Shown here: one piece after another, positions 34,464 through 41,852 of the stretch
How positions within the stretch are numbered: the stretch's first letter is position 1
How the letters are laid out: each line of letters opens with the position of its first letter
NCBI RefSeq assembly: GCF_049852125.1
Contig: NZ_CP187532.1
Coordinates: 2,858,721 to 2,922,720, forward strand
Length of the DNA stretch: 64,000 nucleotides
Reading direction: 5' to 3'
DNA from: Senimuribacter sp049852125
GTDB lineage: Bacteria; Bacillota; Clostridia; Peptostreptococcales; Anaerovoracaceae
The notes under the pieces: generated by a model
The model's input: only the letters and a program-made list of their open reading frames with translations
What the model was told of the DNA's origin: nothing
The model's database searches: none
Made by a program: the position numbers and the translations under genes

Positions 34464-35828
34464 TTACTTTAATGGTAACTTAACTGTAACATTCAATCCA
34501 CGAGGAACAGTATCAAAAAATTGAATTGTTCCCCGATGTGCTCTCACAATCTGCCGCACAATTTTCAGACCCAAACCATGTTCCGCTTCATCTGTCTGTT
34601 TTTGTGTACTGGAAATATCCTCGTCACTGTTCAATGCGTTTAGTTGTGGTTCACTTACTCCATGCCCATTGTCCATAACGGAAAAAGTACAGCTTGCATC
34701 ATTACTGCCAACAGAAATTTGTATTTTACATCCATTAGGATTATGGACAATACAATTCCTTATTAAATTACTCAACATCCGACTAAGCAAAACCTGATCC
34801 CCGACAATCGAGATATTTTTACCAGGACTATCTTCTGATAATTCCAACTCGTAAAGTTCTGATAGGCCATCATTCAATACTTCACTGACAACCTGACGTG
34901 CTAACTCTATCGGGTCAAGGCTTTGTTTTTGCATAGGCTGCATAGAATATTCTAATTTAGTTGACAAATTCAAATCAGCCACTAAATCTTTTAGCCGTTC
35001 ACTGTGTCTCCGGATTATCCCAGCCTGGTTTCGGACAGCTTCCGGCAAAGAAGAAGTGTCTTCTATTTCGCTTGCATATCCCAAAATCACAGAAAGCGGT
35101 GTGCGTATATCATGGGATATTCCCCTGATCCAGTCTGCACGGGTATTATCCTTTTTCAGCAAATAGTCACCGGCCTTATTCAAACCAGCATTGATTTCTG
35201 CTAACTCGCCGGTTTCTTCCAGATGGACAGGCTTTCCAACTGATAGATGCCGAATGCCTCTCAAAATCGGCGCCATAGCTTTTTCTACCCGGCGGGCATT
35301 GCGGATAAACAAATATATCATCAAAAAAATATTGATACAGAATACCGCCGTTAATCCGAATAGCATAGGCCAAATATATTGCGCCTTGAAAGAAAAATAG
35401 TAGTTCACAACGCTTTCTGGAGGCAAGCCGATCACCAAAAGCCCATCCTGTCGTTTTGCAATATTGGTCGGATAATCATCAAGATACCAGCGACTAAACA
35501 TGGCAATATCCATTGAGGAATAATGGCGTGGTAATTCTTCCGGCAGATTTTCTTCCCAAACGACAGTGCCATCATCATCTAGGATCATAGCCCACGCTTC
35601 AAAATTATTCAGCATTTCTTTCGCTTGTGTATCTGCACTGAATTCCCCATCTGTTGCCATGATATGATTTGAAAAATCCTCGATTGGAAATTTGGATGTT
35701 GCTACATTACCTAAATAAGCTATTACAAAATAGGAAGCTACTAACAGTGCATTGACAGCCAGAAAAAGAACTATAATCCTAACTGTGGAAAATATATAGC
35801 GGCGAAAAAATCGTTCTGATGTGTTCAC
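34464..35828 (-). CDS. Sensor histidine kinase, antimicrobial-peptide type
   Basis: 454 residues. Membrane helices about 12-40 and 155-180 enclose an extracellular sensor of 110 residues; HAMP-like linker, H-box GISHDIRTPLSVILGYASEI, N-box SNLIRNCIVHNPNG and G-box HGLGLKIVRQIV follow. It is encoded just after, and overlapping by 4 bp, a response regulator. Divergent from an ABC exporter, the pair probably senses a lantibiotic-like peptide or bacitracin-like drug. Confidence 0.9.
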   Translation of the reverse strand: MNTSERFFRRYIFSTVRIIVLFLAVNALLVASYFVIAYLGNVATSKFPIEDFSNHIMATDGEFSADTQAKEMLNNFEAWAMILDDDGTVVWEENLPEELPRHYSSMDIAMFSRWYLDDYPTNIAKRQDGLLVIGLPPESVVNYYFSFKAQYIWPMLFGLTAVFCINIFLMIYLFIRNARRVEKAMAPILRGIRHLSVGKPVHLEETGELAEINAGLNKAGDYLLKKDNTRADWIRGISHDIRTPLSVILGYASEIEDTSSLPEAVRNQAGIIRRHSERLKDLVADLNLSTKLEYSMQPMQKQSLDPIELARQVVSEVLNDGLSELYELELSEDSPGKNISIVGDQVLLSRMLSNLIRNCIVHNPNGCKIQISVGSNDASCTFSVMDNGHGVSEPQLNALNSDEDISSTQKQTDEAEHGLGLKIVRQIVRAHRGTIQFFDTVPRGLNVTVKLPLK

Positions 35829-36520
35829 GTCTGCGCCCCCTTAATATTCAGGCGGTACCCGATCCCCTTAATCGTCACAAGGGCAATCGGCTTTGAGGGA
35901 TTTTCTTCAATCTTTTCCCTCAAATGCCGGATATGGGTTGCTAACGTACTCTCATATCCCTGCCAGAAGTCGCCGCAAATCGCCTGACACAGTGCGCCGG
36001 TAGTAACGATTCGGCCTGCGTTTTCATACAGCTTTTCAAAAAGTTGGAACTCCTTGGCCGTCAGTGAGATACTTTCGCCATTTCGTTGAACCATTGCTTT
36101 TTCCAAATCAACGGTTGCTGTATCAAAGAACACTTTGCGATCCTTCTCAGGATAGGCCCGCTTCAATATGGCCTGCACTCGGAATAATAATTCCTTCGGC
36201 AGAAATGGTTTCAACAGGTAATCGTCCGCTCCATTTTCAAAACCCGCAAATTTGTCCTCCGCTTCACCGCGAGCTGTCAGCATGAGAACCGGGATTTTGC
36301 TTATCTTTCGCAATTCTTTTAGTGTGGCAAATCCATCCATGCCTGGCATCATAACATCAAGGATCACCATATCCGGCTGCTTCTCTTTACATACTTTCAG
36401 AGCAGCTTCACCAGAGGATGCCGTCAACACTTGCGTAAAGCCGGCTCTCATAAAAATGGATCTCACCATTTCCAACAGCTCAGTTTCATCGTCTACCACA
36501 AGAATCATTCTATCGTTCAT
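35825..36520 (-). CDS. OmpR-family response regulator
   Basis: 231 residues. The receiver (ILVVDDETELLEMVRSIFM, phosphoacceptor in VILDVMMPG, Lys in YLLKPF) and the OmpR winged helix (SISLTAKEFQLFEKLYENAG; TIKGIGYRLN) are both complete. AAGGTGGTGA precedes the ATG at 36520. The four 11-bp-spaced TCAAAGT repeats in front of the divergent ABC genes are its probable binding site. Confidence 0.92.
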   Translation of the reverse strand: MNDRMILVVDDETELLEMVRSIFMRAGFTQVLTASSGEAALKVCKEKQPDMVILDVMMPGMDGFATLKELRKISKIPVLMLTARGEAEDKFAGFENGADDYLLKPFLPKELLFRVQAILKRAYPEKDRKVFFDTATVDLEKAMVQRNGESISLTAKEFQLFEKLYENAGRIVTTGALCQAICGDFWQGYESTLATHIRHLREKIEENPSKPIALVTIKGIGYRLNIKGAQT

Positions 36521-36590
36521 AAGTCACCACCTTTTTTCTGTTTATATTATACCGCAAGATGGACAGATTGACTATTCTGGCCTTGAAATC

Positions 36591-36630
36591 TCAAAGTAAA
36601 TTCAAAGTTGGCTCAAAGTTATCTCAAAGT
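36591..36630 (+). promoter_or_regulatory. Four TCAAAGT direct repeats at exact 11-bp spacing
   Basis: TCAAAGT occurs at 36591, 36602, 36613 and 36624, each exactly 11 bp after the last, so all lie on one face of the helix. A weak -10 (TATGCT) follows about 10 bp on. OmpR-type regulators bind such phased repeats as tandem dimers; here the adjacent regulator would activate the ABC transporter genes. Confidence 0.7.
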
Positions 36631-36676
36631 TGATGTGCTATGCTGATTACGAAAACAAAAAGGAGGCGCAAGCTAT

Positions 36677-37600
36677 ATGAGTGATTACATTATTGAAACG
36701 CATGATCTGACGAAAAAATACGGAAATCAGAACAGCGTTTCCCATCTGAATATTCATGTAAAAAAAGGTCGTATCTATGGACTTCTGGGACGCAATGGTG
36801 CAGGCAAGACAACGACCATGCGGATGCTGCTGGGACTGACAGCTCCCACGTCCGGTGAAGTGGAGATTTTCGGTAAGCCAATTCATGGCAATGAAAAGGA
36901 AATCCTGCCCCGAATTGGCTGTCTGATCGAGTCACCGGGTTTTTATCCCAATTTGACAGGAACGGAAAACCTGAAAATTTTTGCCGACCTGCGGGGATTG
37001 AAAAGCCCGCAATACATCAAAAATGCTTTGGAAGTTGTCAACCTGCCTTACCGGGACAAGAAATTATTTTCGCAATATTCTCTCGGTATGAAGCAGCGTT
37101 TAGCTATTGCATTGGCCGTCATGCACAATCCCGAACTGTTGATTTTGGATGAACCGATCAACGGCCTTGACCCCATCGGTATTGCAGAGGTGCGCGATTT
37201 TATCCGGGAATTGTGCGATGCCACAGGAAAAACGATCTTGATTTCCAGCCACATCCTTTCGGAAATTTCCCTGTTGGCTGATGATGTTGGAATTATCGAC
37301 CACGGTAATTTGCTGGAGGAAGAAAGCCTAAAAGCGCTGGAGAGTAAAAACGCGAAGTACATCCATTTTTGCGTATCGGATGCACAAAAGGCTGCACAGA
37401 TTATTGCCACAACATTTCAGAGCAAAAACATCCAGCTTATGGATGACAATAATTTGTATCTTTATGATACGGCCCTGCCTGTAGCGAGAATTAACCGCAC
37501 ATTTATTGAAGCTGGCATTGACGTTTGGGAAGCCCATCTCTGCGAGGATACTTTGGAGGATTACTTCAAGAGAATTACAGGGGGTGAGGGGATTGCTTAA
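36677..37600 (+). CDS. ABC transporter ATP-binding protein (lantibiotic/bacitracin type)
   Basis: 307 residues, with Walker A GRNGAGKTTT, signature-region YSLGMKQRLA (SLGMKQR, the variant typical of peptide immunity ABC transporters), Walker B LLILDEPINGLDP and H-loop ISSHIL. The C-terminal 80 residues are the extra domain seen in BcrA/CprA-type ATPases. Two permease genes follow. Role: export of, or protection from, cationic antimicrobial peptides or bacitracin-like drugs (inferred). Confidence 0.9.
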   Translation: MSDYIIETHDLTKKYGNQNSVSHLNIHVKKGRIYGLLGRNGAGKTTTMRMLLGLTAPTSGEVEIFGKPIHGNEKEILPRIGCLIESPGFYPNLTGTENLKIFADLRGLKSPQYIKNALEVVNLPYRDKKLFSQYSLGMKQRLAIALAVMHNPELLILDEPINGLDPIGIAEVRDFIRELCDATGKTILISSHILSEISLLADDVGIIDHGNLLEEESLKALESKNAKYIHFCVSDAQKAAQIIATTFQSKNIQLMDDNNLYLYDTALPVARINRTFIEAGIDVWEAHLCEDTLEDYFKRITGGEGIA

Positions 37601-38378
37601 ACTGATCCAATGCGAGATGCGGAAGTTAAAGCGGAAACACTTTGTATCATTTGTGATTTTCGCCGCACTTCTGTTCCCAATTCCGTTTACGGCTCTTGTA
37701 CTGGCTGGAAGCATGGGTAACTTTACCGGCTTTGAAGCAGTTTTTGGCTTGCTGGTTACTATGGGTATTCCCATCATGCTTCCGGCGGTTTTAGGTATCA
37801 TTGCGGCCATGCTATTTTTTATGGAACGGGATAACGATACTTTGAAAAACCTACGCATTATCCCTACCTCCCCAGCTAAGATTGCTACCGCAAAAATCGC
37901 TGTGCTTTATATTTTGGGACTGATCTTTGCCTTTGCCACCATGGTTTCGTCAATGGTTGGCGGCCTGATTGCCGGAAGCGAGTTGACAAATATTGGGGAA
38001 AACTTTGGGATTGCAATTATCACAGCATTGCTTTACACAACAAGTATTTTGCCGGTTGTCATTGCGATTGTCGGATTTAACCGCTCCTATATATTTTCGG
38101 TTATTCTAACCTTTTTTTATACAATGTTCGACTTTATGCTTGCGTATGGAGGACTATTTGCCACAACAGACCCAATGATGAAAATGATCACAAACATCAT
38201 GCCAGCACCTATTATTTACCGTTGGCAGGCGGTGCGGTTTGTTGATCCCGGAACCCCGGCTTATTCTGTAATGGAACCGTATTTTTTACCTCTGTGGCTT
38301 GTTGCATTAACCGTCGTTATTATTGGGGTGCTGTCTTATCTGGCGATTGTCAGAATTTATAGCAAACGCGAAAGTTGA
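37593..38378 (+). CDS. ABC transporter permease 1 (peptide resistance type)
   Basis: 261 residues, about six membrane helices (for example HFVSFVIFAALLFPIPFTAL; IPIMLPAVLGIIAAMLFF). The cytoplasmic ERDNDTLKNLRIIPTSPAKI is the coupling segment shared by the second permease (RERTDDTLKNILTIPVSFRK). The TTG at 37593 follows GGGGTG by 6 nt and overlaps the ATPase stop; a longer in-frame start lies inside the ATPase gene and is not supported. Confidence 0.88.
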   Translation: MLKLIQCEMRKLKRKHFVSFVIFAALLFPIPFTALVLAGSMGNFTGFEAVFGLLVTMGIPIMLPAVLGIIAAMLFFMERDNDTLKNLRIIPTSPAKIATAKIAVLYILGLIFAFATMVSSMVGGLIAGSELTNIGENFGIAIITALLYTTSILPVVIAIVGFNRSYIFSVILTFFYTMFDFMLAYGGLFATTDPMMKMITNIMPAPIIYRWQAVRFVDPGTPAYSVMEPYFLPLWLVALTVVIIGVLSYLAIVRIYSKRES

Positions 38379-38389
38379 GGTGAGAAAAA

Positions 38390-39184
38390 ATGGTAAGTAT
38401 TATAAAAACAGAATTTAGCAAAATGAAGCGGTACTCCGTAATCTGGATCGGCGTAGCAACGATGTTTACTGTCGTGCTGCTTGCCCGGTTTATGGCAACA
38501 GCCTCTGACGGGGCGACCCATACGCTCATGAACTTTTCTTCCAGCGTAATTTGGAACAATTTAGTTCTGATATATCCTGCAACAATCGCATTGATCGCCG
38601 GATATATCATTGACCGGGAGCGTACAGACGACACGCTGAAAAATATTCTCACAATCCCTGTTTCCTTTCGGAAAATGCTGATTGGAAAACTGATTGCTGT
38701 TGGATGTATGGCGGCAGCGCTTTCCGTTATCGAATTCCTGTTCACACTCATTGTTTTCTTTGCCAGCGGATTTCCCGGATTTTCTATCGGCGGTATGGTA
38801 CAGGTGCTTTTTCAGATGATCGGGATCAATATGATTTCCTATATTGCGGTCATGCCTGTTATTGCCTTTACTGCTCAAAGAAGCGGCAGCTTTATGGCCG
38901 GTGTTGGCTTTGCTTTCTTTTATGGTTTTGTGGGAATGATGGCCTCCGGCCACGGCCTGCGTGATCTATATCCTATTACAGCAGGCCTTACCGTAATTGG
39001 TTATCAGGATGGAAGCAGTGATCCAACAGGAAACATCTTGTTGAGCGTAGCATCTATCCTGTTTATACTGGCCGTGACATTCATTATCGTTTTCACAGCA
39101 AAAAATCGTGAAGTAACCGCCGCAAAGAAAAAGAAGAAAAATTCTGGGAAAACGGTTCAAAAAAGAAATCATAGTGCGAGGTAG
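38390..39184 (+). CDS. ABC transporter permease 2 (peptide resistance type)
   Basis: 264 residues, six membrane helices, and a basic C-terminal tail (VTAAKKKKKNSGKTVQKRNH). It shares the DTLKN coupling motif with permease 1, and the two are expected to form the membrane part of one transporter. TTGAGGTGAG precedes the ATG. Confidence 0.88.
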   Translation: MVSIIKTEFSKMKRYSVIWIGVATMFTVVLLARFMATASDGATHTLMNFSSSVIWNNLVLIYPATIALIAGYIIDRERTDDTLKNILTIPVSFRKMLIGKLIAVGCMAAALSVIEFLFTLIVFFASGFPGFSIGGMVQVLFQMIGINMISYIAVMPVIAFTAQRSGSFMAGVGFAFFYGFVGMMASGHGLRDLYPITAGLTVIGYQDGSSDPTGNILLSVASILFILAVTFIIVFTAKNREVTAAKKKKKNSGKTVQKRNHSAR

Positions 39185-39190
39185 CCAGTT

Positions 39191-39280
39191 ATGAAAAAAG
39201 CGATGATTGTATTGGGTATTATTTTTGCCTCAATTCTGCTCTTTGTAAAAATGGGCAGCAAAGAAAAAGAAATTTCATAG
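39191..39280 (+). CDS. 29-residue single-helix membrane peptide
   Basis: From the ATG at 39191: MKKAMIVLGIIFASILLFVK, then MGSKEKEIS. It is one hydrophobic helix with charged ends, directly after permease 2 (6-bp gap) and before the YxeA-like gene, whose AGGAGGA overlaps this stop. No ribosome site is obvious (GCGAGGTAGCC upstream), so translation is probably coupled. It may be a small transporter subunit. Confidence 0.55.
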   Translation: MKKAMIVLGIIFASILLFVKMGSKEKEIS

Positions 39281-39292
39281 GAGGATTTTTTA

Positions 39293-39634
39293 ATGAAATC
39301 AAAAAAAGTTGTAGTAGGCATTATTGCAGCAATATTAGTTGTCGTCTGCATGGGGGTCGCTTTTCTTGCGACCCAAAATGACGATTACTATACGCAAATA
39401 GATAACAGATGGGTACAGGAAATCGCTCCGCATGGAGCAATGAATTATAAATACACACTGGCGGCCTACGATGAGAACGGAAATGAAAAGGACGTTGTGT
39501 TTGAAACAAGCCGTATTTTGACCGATGATGCGTTCCTATGTCTGAAAGTCAATTTTATTCGGGGTGTGGTGACCTGGGCGGAAGTGAAATACGAGGAATT
39601 GCCTGCTGAGGTTCAGCAGCATTATAACCAGTAG
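39293..39634 (+). CDS. YxeA-family secreted protein
   Basis: 113 residues. An N-terminal signal or anchor (KVVVGIIAAILVVVCMGVAF) is followed by a small OB-like domain (YYTQIDNRWVQEIAPHGAMN; ETSRILTDDAFLCLKV) typical of YxeA/DUF1093 proteins. These often accompany peptide-resistance ABC transporters, as here. AGGAGGA precedes the ATG. Confidence 0.8.
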   Translation: MKSKKVVVGIIAAILVVVCMGVAFLATQNDDYYTQIDNRWVQEIAPHGAMNYKYTLAAYDENGNEKDVVFETSRILTDDAFLCLKVNFIRGVVTWAEVKYEELPAEVQQHYNQ

Positions 39635-39666
39635 TTCAGGGGCCCTTCCAAACGGAGATAAATCAA

Positions 39667-39873
39667 ATGAAAAAATATTTATCACTTTTCCTGTGTTTGG
39701 TATGCCTTATGCTAATGACGGGTTGTTCCAATACATGCAGAGATTTAGCATATGACACAGACATTGTTATTGAGAATTTAGTGGAAGCAAAAGACAATTT
39801 TTTTGATAGTCTTGCAGAAGCAACGGACAATATATTCCGTTCACTTGCGAACTTCTTTAATGGCTCTGATTGA
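39667..39873 (+). CDS. Small lipoprotein
   Basis: 68 residues. Signal peptide of about 19 residues ending in the lipobox LMTGC (Cys20), then a helical, acidic mature part (VIENLVEAKDNFFDSLAEAT, DNIFRSLANFF). The mature repeats DNxFxSLA look amphipathic. It is the last gene of the transporter operon, before a strong terminator; it may be an immunity-type lipoprotein (inferred). Confidence 0.7.
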   Translation: MKKYLSLFLCLVCLMLMTGCSNTCRDLAYDTDIVIENLVEAKDNFFDSLAEATDNIFRSLANFFNGSD

Positions 39874-39905
39874 TGATAACCATAAATAGCATCAAATACG
39901 TCTTT

Positions 39906-39948
39906 GCGGTGACTTTGACAAAATCAAAGTCACCGCGTTTTCTACTTT
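39906..39948 (+). terminator. Terminator of the peptide-resistance operon
   Basis: GCGGTGACTTTGA (39906-39918) pairs perfectly over 13 bp with TCAAAGTCACCGC (39924-39936), followed by GTTTTCTACTTTTC. Confidence 0.88.
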
Positions 39949-40162
39949 TCAAAAATCAAGTCGATCTTTCTGATGCAGCCGTTTGCCCCTACTTCCGTAG
40001 GGACAAAACGATATATCGAAAGCCTTTCTCCGCGTAACTGTCTATGATTTCCCTATGCTTTTCAACATAAGAAAACACCATACCTCTTGCAGTATTTTAT
40101 ATCTGCCATGCCAAAACTATGATGGTTCAGGAAAGAACATAGCATTTAACCCTATATAATTT

Positions 40163-40213
40163 CCCCAAAAGGAGGCTGATGAAGGACAAGCCTTCTGCGC
40201 TTCCTTTTCGGGG
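40163..40213 (+). other. Leader hairpin 1 ahead of sigma-like gene
   Basis: CCCCAAAAGGA (40163-40173) pairs with TCCTTTTCGGGG (40202-40213, one bulge), enclosing GAAGG/CCTTC (40181-40195). First of three strong hairpins in a 620-bp region without a convincing gene. Confidence 0.6.
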
Positions 40214-40280
40214 AGGGCTGATAAATGCTGCCAAAGGGGAATATTCAACAGAAAGGTTATTTTGCGTATAGAGCTTTATG

Positions 40281-40316
40281 CGCCGTAATCCATGTGGTGT
40301 GGATTGCGGCGTTTTT
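40281..40316 (+). terminator. Leader hairpin 2: terminator-like
   Basis: CGCCGTAATCCA (40281-40292) pairs with TGGATTGCGGCG (40300-40311, one G:U) and is followed by TTTTT. It could attenuate transcription into the sigma-like gene 180 bp downstream. Confidence 0.75.
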
Positions 40317-40360
40317 AAGTTTGACCGCATTTGAGGAATTTCTATATCATACATTTTCCT

Positions 40361-40386
40361 GCGCGCCCAATTTTCGATGGGCGCGC
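40361..40386 (+). other. Leader hairpin 3 (GCGCGCCCA/TGGGCGCGC)
   Basis: Perfect 9-bp stem GCGCGCCCA (40361-40369) and TGGGCGCGC (40378-40386) with an ATTTTCGA loop, then ATTTCTTATATA. With hairpins 1 and 2 it makes a structured leader upstream of the regulator at 40497. Confidence 0.65.
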
Positions 40387-40496
40387 ATTTCTTATATAAG
40401 CGGCTGTTACAACAAGGGTTATCCGCGCTGCCGCTCCCCACCCTCTGATTTTGATTTTGCTTACCAACCTAAAAATCGAAATTGGAGGAATTACCC

Positions 40497-40919
40497 ATGA
40501 AAGAAATCAATCTGCGGGATTACTACCCGTTTTATACGCAGGACGTTATTGTTGAAGTGCCGGACGAGGTAGCGCTGCTTCTTCGTGAATATATGCTGTT
40601 GGAAGAAGCATATCGGATTCGTACATACCGCTACAAAGCATTTTACTCTCTGGATCGTGATGAAGGTATTGAACGTGAGATATTGCAAAAGCCGATTAGC
40701 CCAGAAGAAATTCTGGAACAGCGTCAAATGACAGAATCCCTCTACAAAGGGCTTGCCATGCTGCCGGAGAAACAGCGCCAGCGGATTTACGCACATTTCT
40801 TCCTTGGTATGAGCAAAGCAGACATTGCCAAAGCAGAGGGAACGCACAAAAGCCGGATTACTCGTTCTATCGAAGCTGGATTGCGCCGCCTGGAAAAATA
40901 TTTCAAAGAAATTTTCTAA
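40497..40919 (+). CDS. Sigma-70 region 4-like ICE regulator
   Basis: 140 residues. The C-terminal part is a sigma region 4 HTH: LPEKQRQRIYAHFFLGMSKA, then DIAKAEGTHKSRITRSIEAG. The N-terminal part is short and acidic. It corresponds in size and position to the small sigma-like regulators upstream of xis/int in Tn916/Tn1549-type elements, which control excision and transfer. The ATG at 40497 follows TTGGAGGAA. The structured leader upstream suggests attenuation control. Confidence 0.82.
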   Translation: MKEINLRDYYPFYTQDVIVEVPDEVALLLREYMLLEEAYRIRTYRYKAFYSLDRDEGIEREILQKPISPEEILEQRQMTESLYKGLAMLPEKQRQRIYAHFFLGMSKADIAKAEGTHKSRITRSIEAGLRRLEKYFKEIF

Positions 40920-41626
40920 CAGACGGCAACTTTGCCCCGAAAAATGTACTGAATAATAGAGGGACATATTCGGCGGGACAAGCCTGACGGGTGTGGCCGG
41001 CAGCACAGCTCCGGCCCGCCCCAACTAAAATACTGTCATAACTGCCACGCCCCTCGCTTGCTCCTTGACAACTGAATATACGCTGTTACAGGCACTTCAT
41101 TCTGTGTTCCGAGCGGCAGATGGGGCGGCGCGATGACAGGCAGCCAGGAGGTGATGAATTGAGGCTGTCCGAGCGATAAACGCAACCCACGAAACCGGCT
41201 GTGGCAGGTCGGGCGCGATGACGGTGCAGATCACAATGGTACTTCTTCACGGCTCCCTAAAGACTTGGGGAGAGTTCCTGCGGCGTGCGCCTGCTCTGGC
41301 AAAGCGGCGGCGTATGCGGGACTATGATGCGGCGACGCTATCCGCAGCCTATAACAGCCCCGTCCTGATATTCAGGGCTTGCCGGGGGGCGTGGCAAATA
41401 CGGCAATCAAAATCGAAATCAGATACAATGGGCCGGATCTGTGACTTTCATAGCGCAGATCCGACCTATTCATGTGGTTTTGATAATCCTTTCAGTTCCA
41501 CTTTCGATTATGGATAAATCGTAAATTTTTCAATTAGCAGCAGACAAACCGCCCCCCTGCGCGGTAGAATAGTGTTAGGAAGTTATGTCCGGTACACTGT
41601 TTTACAGTCTGCGGAAAGGAGGTCTA
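40920..41626 (+). other. Long GC-rich noncoding region with many potential hairpins before xis
   Basis: 700 bp between the sigma-like gene and the excisionase. It shows several local stems: GGCCGG/CCGGCC near 41000, CTCCC/GGGAG near 41255, a perfect CGGATCTG/CAGATCCG near 41434-41462, and long-range AATCGAAA (about 41412) with TTTCGATT (about 41503). GGCGCGATGAC-like segments occur twice. An open frame exists at 41218-41517 but has no ribosome site. I read this as a structured RNA or recombination region; the function is unknown. The last 90 bp hold an integrase-type arm repeat (CAATTAGCAGCAGAC, from 41531). Confidence 0.5.
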
Positions 41627-41833
41627 ATGAACCCGTCTGAAAAGAGTGTACCAAGAAATGCTTTTGAACAACGGACCTATAAGGTTGAGGATATTGCCGC
41701 CATGTTGAACATTGGCAGAACCTCTGCCTACAGCCTTGTAAAAGAAGGGCATTTCAAAACCGTTAGAATCGGACATGCCATACGAGTTTCCAAAAAATCA
41801 TTTGACGAGTGGTTAGACGCTCAGTCGTTTTAG
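41627..41833 (+). CDS. Excisionase-like helix-turn-helix protein
   Basis: 68 residues. The winged HTH of the excisionase/MerR-like type is clear: RTYKVEDIAAMLNIGRTSAY, then SLVKEGHFKTVRIGHAIRVS and a C-terminal FDEWLD. It directs the integrase towards excision. The ATG at 41627 follows AAAGGAGG; it is 19 bp upstream of the integrase gene. An upstream in-frame start at 41585 lacks a ribosome site. Confidence 0.85.
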   Translation: MNPSEKSVPRNAFEQRTYKVEDIAAMLNIGRTSAYSLVKEGHFKTVRIGHAIRVSKKSFDEWLDAQSF

Positions 41834-41852
41834 TTAAGAAAGGAAGATCAGT

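Noticed and set aside
40225..40500. 91-codon open frame ahead of the sigma-like gene
   Set aside because: It runs through two strong hairpins, one with a U-tract, and overlaps the true regulator start. The product is of low-complexity random character.
41218..41517. 99-codon open frame in the pre-xis region
   Set aside because: It has no ribosome site and lies in a region full of complementary segments. I describe it as noncoding but cannot exclude a gene.
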